Assembly: GCA_030686995.1 (NCBI GenBank)
Contig: CM060693.1
Coordinates: 121,733,228-121,797,227 of the forward strand
Source of the DNA: Artemisia argyi
Lineage: Eukaryota > Streptophyta > Magnoliopsida > Asterales > Asteraceae
Length of the DNA: 64,000 nt
Direction of reading: 5' to 3'
Below, piece by piece: positions 58,076 through 64,000 of this stretch. Made by a program: the position numbers and the translations under genes. The notes under the pieces were generated by a model, which was given only the letters and a program-made list of their open reading frames with translations, searched no databases and had not been told where the DNA came from. The stretch's first letter is position 1, and each line of letters starts with the position of its first letter.

Positions 58076-61000
58076 TGTAACACCCCCAATTCATGGTTGC
58101 AGCGGAATTCAAACTGGGTGTTACTCGACGGCACAATAGTCACAATGATAGAAAACGAACTCCAATTGAGTCGTTTTAAAAGATTTATCATTCAAATTAT
58201 ATAAATATCAGAGATTACAAAATGAGGTCCCAAATGGTTCCATGTTTACAATTTACATGAAATGAGTTTTGAATGATAATAAAATTTATAGCCCTCTTGA
58301 GTATCCGTGTCCTTCAGTGCCATCCTTGATCGTCATGAACCTGAAATACATGCTTGAGAGGTCAACACAAAGGTTGAGTGATATTCATAGAGTTTGTTTA
58401 ATGTTTGAACACAATATGTTGGTAGTGTGAGCTATAGACTCACACCAATGTTTGGAAAACAAATATGGGCCACGTTGTTACACGCCCGGAACAGTTATTA
58501 TCAAATACTAAGCTTATGACACCAAAACGTTAACGTGTACCAATATCAATCGGCGGAGTTATCCCGGTAGGTACTTTGCCGTCATACCTAATGTCTCAAA
58601 TATTAATGCATTTGTTTGAACTTAGTCAATACAAATGGGATTCGTCAATCCCAATAGGCCTATTCACAATATTCGCGCTCACTTGCAAGTAACCCTCGCA
58701 AGTGATTAAATGGTTCATAATATGGGATCTCGGTTTGGCAAGGATGGTACTTAGTGATAATAAAACAATCAGGCAAGCATACAATTTAAAAACATTGTGC
58801 TCGGTTAAAAATAGCATGTATTCCCCCCAAGGGTTTGTAAAACAATGAAGTAATGTAAAGTGGGGCTCTGAACTCACCTTAAGTAAGATAGCAAGTAATG
58901 AATGTAACGGTTGAATCGTGAAGGTTTCTACGAGCAACCTATAATTGAATGTCGCGACTTAGGACTTGAGTAATGAATATAACGTAGTGCCTATATATAT
59001 ATCTTGCATTTATAGTCCATGATGTGGTATGATGTATAATGTAAGTCTTTGAAAGAAAAGATTCATGAAACATGTATGTTTTGTATATCGTTTACTACCG
59101 TTCGGGCCGACATAATTCAGAAGTCATGTTAGTAAGCGTTCGAGGAGCCAGGACACTTTAACTCGTAAATCCACAACTCAACTCGACGGCTTACATAATG
59201 AACTCCTCACATGAGGCTCCCTACTATTGTAGTAGTTGATGAAATATATAGATATAAGTTTTGATCCGAAAAGTTACATGTCCGATACTTGAATAAACTT
59301 AGGAAAGTTTATTTGTACATGAAGATTGTTATTATGGGTAGTTTCATAAGTCTTGTATGGTCATTTCCTCTTTGTAATATCTCATGGTTCCTTTAGATGA
59401 AGTAGATCCAAATTGTATGTTCAAGTTATCGCCAACTTCTCTAGTTCATGTATTTGCCTTGGTAAGCTTGTATGGTCATTTCGTTATGGCCTAGCCATGA
59501 CCTTTGGTCATTGTTCCATGGTCTTGAGACTCAACCTTGGCTCTAGCCATGGTTGTGGTCTTGATTATAGGTCATAAGACCTCTTGTTCCTTTCAAAGTA
59601 TAACCATAATCTTGTGACTTTCGCCTAAAAATGGGCTGTTTAGAATTTGAAGAATTTTATCACTCCGAAAGTGTTTTTAGGTCTCGAGCTTCTTTTTTCC
59701 TGAACGAAAACGGCGTTCCGGACAACTTTCGTGTTTTAACTTTTTGATGAATCGGACCAGAAGTGGGACTTTCAAAACCCAAATTTGATCAGAATGGTAT
59801 TTGGCAGTTTGCCGCAAAGTTTTGGTAACTTCAAATGGGCGTAACTTTTGACTCGTATACTCGTTTTAGGTGGTTCAAATTGCTATGGTTTCCTTGTTAA
59901 GTCCTCTACTGTAATATGTAATGATCCAACATCATATTTTTACCATTTTGATCAGGTCTTACCAAGAAAGTCACTAGTTTACTTGTTTTAGTAACTTATC
60001 TTGTCAATCAATAACAATAACTTGTTTTGCTCACTTTTATACATCATGGACATAACTACAAGACATAATATAGCAAGAATAACATGTAAATAACATGAAC
60101 ATGATTATTTAACAAGAATCAAGTTAGGGTTTGGCTCACAACTTTTGGCTTTCAAAGATGAAAGGAAGTTAACATGTAAGGATAGGACTTTGATAGACTT
60201 GCTTCAACCCACTTCACTTCATGCAATCTTTCTACTCTTGTAATCTTGAAAGAGAGATGATGAAAATTGAGGTGACTTGAGTGGATTCAAACTCAAGAGA
60301 AATCACCAAAGTTTCTAAGGATTTGAAGTAGTTTTGATGAATCAAAACTAAACTAGGGTTTATGTATGGATATTGCACTTGATTTCTTGGATGGAACTTG
60401 AAGTAAATGAGCTAAGGATGAGATGATGGTGTGTTTTTATGTGTGTGGGTCGTTGGAATGGCCAAGGAGGGGAAGGAGAGGCATTTATATGCAAATGAGG
60501 AGGTTACATTGTTGACTAGTCAACACTTGGAGGCCAAGTTGAACACATGTTCACATCTTAAGGCTCCTAGCATGAGATTAAGACACACAAGGCTGAATTC
60601 CCCCCCCCCCCCTAGGTAGGTTCCTAAACTTGGGGGACAAGGTGTGGACTTTGCTTGGTATTATCCTAAGTATTAGGAAGAGTTTTGACTCCGGGAAATG
60701 ACAACCGTAAATGATTAGGCCTCAAAACGTAAAACCGGGTGTCGTAAAATTATGGAACTTTAAAGTATTGTTAGACATGTCCATATGTCCCATAATAAAA
60801 TATAAAATGAGTGGTAGGTTCCATTTGGGTGGTAAAACCCTGCTAAAAACTGGAAACACGGGTCTAAAACGCGTAATACGTAAAACGTACGAATATTGCG
60901 TAAAATTGAGAAAAGTAAAATGTTACTTTTCTAATGTGATAAAAATGATTTAAAATGACTTATAATGTCTAGACTGGGCTCAGTCTAGTGTCGGTTGGTA

Positions 61001-61564
61001 TTAAATGTCTTTTAGACATCAAACCGTAAGCCTAAAAATCAAGGAATGACTTATAACATCAAGGGATGATTTTTGGTCAATGGAGGAGGGAAAAATATGT
61101 TGACTTTTTCTAATAAGTTGAAAACTCAAATCGTCTTAGAAAAACGTTTTGTGGTCTAACGGTTAATCGCCCATACGGTTAAGCGTGCTTATGCGAGAGT
61201 AGTACAGGCTTGGGTGACCTGCCGGGAAGTCTTTGGTCATATTTTTCTCAGTCACGATTAATTCTCAAATAAATCATGAGTGTGTCAAACATTATTCTGA
61301 TGCGGGGTCACTTAACGCGGTCGAGTTTCGTTGTACGTAGAATTTCTGAATGACGTTTTACCCTAAAACGTGTAATTCCTTAATAACTTTCACGAAAATG
61401 ATCTGATGAATGTCAAACATTTAATTTGCCATGGAAATGATTTATCACTCGAGAATATCAAATAAAAATCAACTTTCGGGAAAGTTTCGGGAAAAATGAA
61501 TAGTAAAAGTGAATAGTGAAATTTTCCGGGAATGGTAATTAACCTGAAATTGCGAATTGTTACA
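58076..61564 (-). repeat. 5' LTR of the non-coding element
   Basis: 3489 bp, almost identical to 51,738-55,227. The PBS lies next to its left end on the minus strand. Confidence 0.92.
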
Positions 61565-61712
61565 CCTGGGACATTTACTAACTAAGTACTTAGAGCATTT
61601 AGTTAGGATATTCAATGCCATTTGACATCTTGAGCCCCCTGAATGTTTTATCATTCAGGAATGGGTTTGTTCAGGGACCTAGAGAATTTACATCAGGATG
61701 GAACATTTTAAA

Positions 61713-64000
61713 TCAGTTGCCTGATTCTATGTCCAACATGCCCAATTCAGCTTTCAGTCTGGTGAAAGTGGGTTCATCCAAGGGTTTGGTATAGATATCA
61801 GCTAACTGATATTCAGTGGGGATGAAATGTAATTCAATTTCTCCATTCATGATGTGGTCCCTGATGAAATGATATTTGATGTCAGTGTGTTTGGTTCTTT
61901 GATGAAGCACTGGGTTGTTTGAGATGGCTATGGCACTTGTCTTATCACAAAAGATGGGTACCATCTTGTACTGAATGCCATAGTCACTCAGTTGGCTCTT
62001 CATCCAGAGTACATTTGCACAACATCCTGCATCAGCCACATATTCAGCTTTAGCTGAGGACATGGCCACTGACTGTTGTTTCTTTGTACTCCAACACATA
62101 AGTTTACCACCAAGGAATTGACAGGATCCTGAGTTACTTTTTCTGTCCATATTGCAGCCTGCATAGTCAGAGTCAGTGTACCCTTTGAGATCAAATCCTG
62201 AGCATTTTGGGTAATACAAACCAAGGTTTGGTATACCCTTCAAGTACCTGATGATTCTCTTGACAGTAGTGAGATGAGACTCTTTTGGATCAGCCTGATA
62301 TCTAGCACACAGGCAGACTAAGAATTGGATATCAGGCCTAGAAGCAAGTAAGTACATCAGGGAGCCTATCATTCCCCTGTATTGGGTTTGGTTCATTGAT
62401 TTGCCAGTGAGGTCAGGGCCAAGGTTGTTTGGAGGAACCATAGGAGTCTTTACTGAAGAGCAGTCAGTGAGCTCATACTTCTTCAGTAGGTTCCTCAGGT
62501 ATTTTTCTTGACAAATGGATATCCCTCTGTCAGTTTGTTTGATTTGTAGTCCAAGAAAGTAAGTGAGTTCACCCATCATGCTCATTTCAAACTTTGTGGT
62601 CATCAGTTTTTCAAACTATTTGCAAAGTTTGTAACTTATTGAGGCAAAGATGATGTCATCAACATACACTTGAACCAGGATGACATCACTTTTTATTCTG
62701 TAGATGAACAGAGTGTTGTCAATCTTTCCTATGACAAACTTGTTTTGGATTAGAAAGGCTGAAAGTGTTTCATACCATGCCGTGGGAGCTTGTTTCAGTC
62801 CATAAAGGGCCTTGTTAAGCTTGTAGACATGGTTGGGAAATTCACTAATTTCAAAGCTAGGAGGTTGTTGCACATAGACATCTTCTTTGATGTTACCATT
62901 CAGGAATGTACTTTTGACATCCATTTAGTAAACTTTAAAGTTCATGTAAGTTGCATAGGCTAGGAAGATCCTGATGGCTTCCATTCTAGCAACAGGTGCA
63001 AAGGTTTCCTCATAGTCTATACCTTCCTGTTGGTTATATCCTTTGGCAACAAGTCTTGCTTTGTTTTTGACGACTGTGCCATTTTCATCAGTCTTGTTTT
63101 TGAAGACCCATTTCATACCAATGACCAAAACACCATTTGGGCATTCAACAAGGGTCATGACATCATTTCTATCAAATGTTCCAGTTCATCTCTCATGGCC
63201 TGAACCCAAGTTTCATATGTTAGGGCTTCTTTGCTATTTTTAGGCTCTATTTCAGAGAGATAGTCAGCATAAAGACATATATTGGCTGTGGCTGCCTTGA
63301 GTTTAGCAGCCATGCTTCTGGTAAGCATGCCTTCAGTGGGCTCACCAATAATGTTCACAAGCTCAATAACTTTGGATCTGGTCCAACTATCCTGAGGTCT
63401 AGGATAGGAGTTAGAGCTTGTAGAAGCTTGATTTACTTGAGGAGTGGGTCCAGTTACAGGAACCTGAGGTAACTCAAGATTGTGTACTTCAGTGACAATA
63501 GTGGGAACAGTTTGTTATGAGGATTCCTGAAAAATTGGTTCAGTGGTTGCTGTCTCATTTGAGACTTGTTGAGTTTCAATGAACTCACTGATGGTTGGTT
63601 GGGGTAGATTGTGAGGAATGATATAGTAAGAGACATCAGCATCAGCTTGGTATTGAGTTGAAGGGTGATTTTTAGGGAGATACTCATCAGGAGGATAGCT
63701 TGAAGAATCATCAATACCAATTTCTTGAACTGAGGAACTGGAGAACCTGATGGATTCAGTGCTCTCATCAACAGTTATGTGATACGTTTCCTTAGTTTGT
63801 TGTCCCCTTATGCTAAACACCCTGAAGGCTTTGGAAACCGGAGAATATCCCAGGAAGTATCCATCATCAGCTTTGGCATCAAATTTACCCAAGTGATCCT
63901 TGTGATTATGAATAAACACAGGACACCCAAATACATGGAAGTAGCTAATGTCAGGGATCCTTCCTTTGAATATTTCATAAGGAGTCTTATTGTGCCTTTT
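61713..64000 (-). pseudogene. SIRE-type Copia pol: integrase end, RT and RNase H
   Basis: Minus strand, continuing past the right edge. It begins in the integrase C-terminal part (FGCPVFIHNH, GYFLGYS), then a Ser/Gln-rich linker. RT follows with [37 protein letters not shown] and the catalytic YVDD at 62,655-62,666. RNase H and the tail come next (YTDSDYAG, SAKAEY, ADIYTKPLDEPTF) up to the stop at 61,713. It is broken by nonsense codons at 63,515-63,517, 62,925-62,927 and 62,616-62,618 (each a Gln codon changed to TAA or TAG) and by a one-base deletion near 63,180. It cannot make an active polyprotein. Confidence 0.9.

Larger units (their letters stand above)
51738..61564 (-). mobile_element. 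Non-coding long-LTR retrotransposon (LARD-like)
   Basis: Two LTRs of about 3.49 kb (51,738-55,227 and 58,076-61,564) flank a 2.85-kb internal region with no coding sequence. The duplication CCTGG lies on both sides (51,733-51,737 and 61,565-61,569). The PBS at 58,056-58,072 (minus strand, methionine-tRNA type) and a polypurine tract next to 55,228 set the orientation. LTR length, TGTAACA ends and the PBS resemble Tekay-type chromoviruses, so it may be a derivative of that lineage. Only about nine substitutions and one C-run length change were seen between LTRs, so it is very young. Confidence 0.9.
32516..64000 (-). mobile_element. SIRE-type Copia element, split by two insertions
   Basis: From right to left on the minus strand: end of integrase, RT and RNase H (64,000-61,713), a spacer, an env-like ORF (51,360-49,277, continuing at 33,816-33,604), a polypurine tract and the 3' LTR (33,409-32,516). 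An Athila-type element (33,822-49,271) interrupts the env-like ORF, and a non-coding LTR element (51,738-61,564) interrupts the spacer. Each has its own perfect 5-bp duplication. The 5' LTR, gag, protease and most of the integrase lie beyond the right edge. Pol before an extra env-like ORF is typical of SIRE/Maximus elements. Confidence 0.85.

Noticed and set aside
32516..64000. Interpretation of the retroelements as an integrated plant virus
   Set aside because: LTRs, tRNA primer sites, polypurine tracts and 5-bp duplications identify them as LTR retrotransposons. No movement protein or other viral gene was seen.

Overview
The window is nuclear DNA of a flowering plant. The evidence is one spliced plant gene with GT-AG introns, several classes of LTR retrotransposon with plant-type primer-binding sites, MITEs with canonical target-site duplications, a Mutator-like element, long (AT)n microsatellites and an AT-rich background. 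The transposon-linked protein types suggest Asteraceae, but that is inference and less certain. All comparisons were made by eye; no alignment or database search was run.

Layout. 1-559: end of a minus-strand Copia-type element (LTR plus PBS). 560-6.1 kb: decayed coding fragments, including a three-exon minus-strand pseudogene with an ARM-repeat piece, a 95-bp tandem array and microsatellites. 6.2-11.46 kb: plus-strand copy of an unusual LTR element that carries two non-gag/pol ORFs (A and B) and GC-rich palindromes; its 3' LTR sits in a decayed chromovirus fragment. 12.77-20.61 kb: the one clear host gene, an 11-exon UBP16-type MYND-finger ubiquitin-specific protease of 1115 aa. A Stowaway MITE lies in intron 4. 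22.1-23.1 kb: a strange modular inverted-repeat region. 23.45-23.67 kb: a Tourist MITE. 23.91-27.70 kb: a Mutator-like element with 209-bp terminal inverted repeats and a perfect 9-bp duplication, holding two convergent ORFs, one an AT-hook plus PB1-like protein. 28.09-32.52 kb: a second A/B element in the opposite orientation, so the host gene lies between inverted copies.

From 32,516 to past the right edge everything belongs to one minus-strand SIRE-type Copia element (3' LTR, PPT, env-like ORF, pol). It is split by two later insertions. One is a 15.4-kb Athila-type Gypsy element (33,822-49,271; duplication ATACT; LTRs 4.3 kb). The other is a 9.8-kb non-coding LTR element (51,738-61,564; duplication CCTGG; LTRs 3.49 kb, nearly identical). 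The SIRE element itself truncates the second A/B element, so insertion order can be read: A/B copy, then SIRE, then Athila (LTRs about 1.5% different where compared) and the non-coding element (LTRs about 0.3% different).

The only host gene that looks functional is the UBP16-type protease. Most transposon ORFs are broken, mainly by C-to-T-type nonsense changes. The exceptions are ORF B of the second A/B copy and the two ORFs in the Mutator-like element. No rRNA, tRNA, CRISPR or bacterial feature was found.
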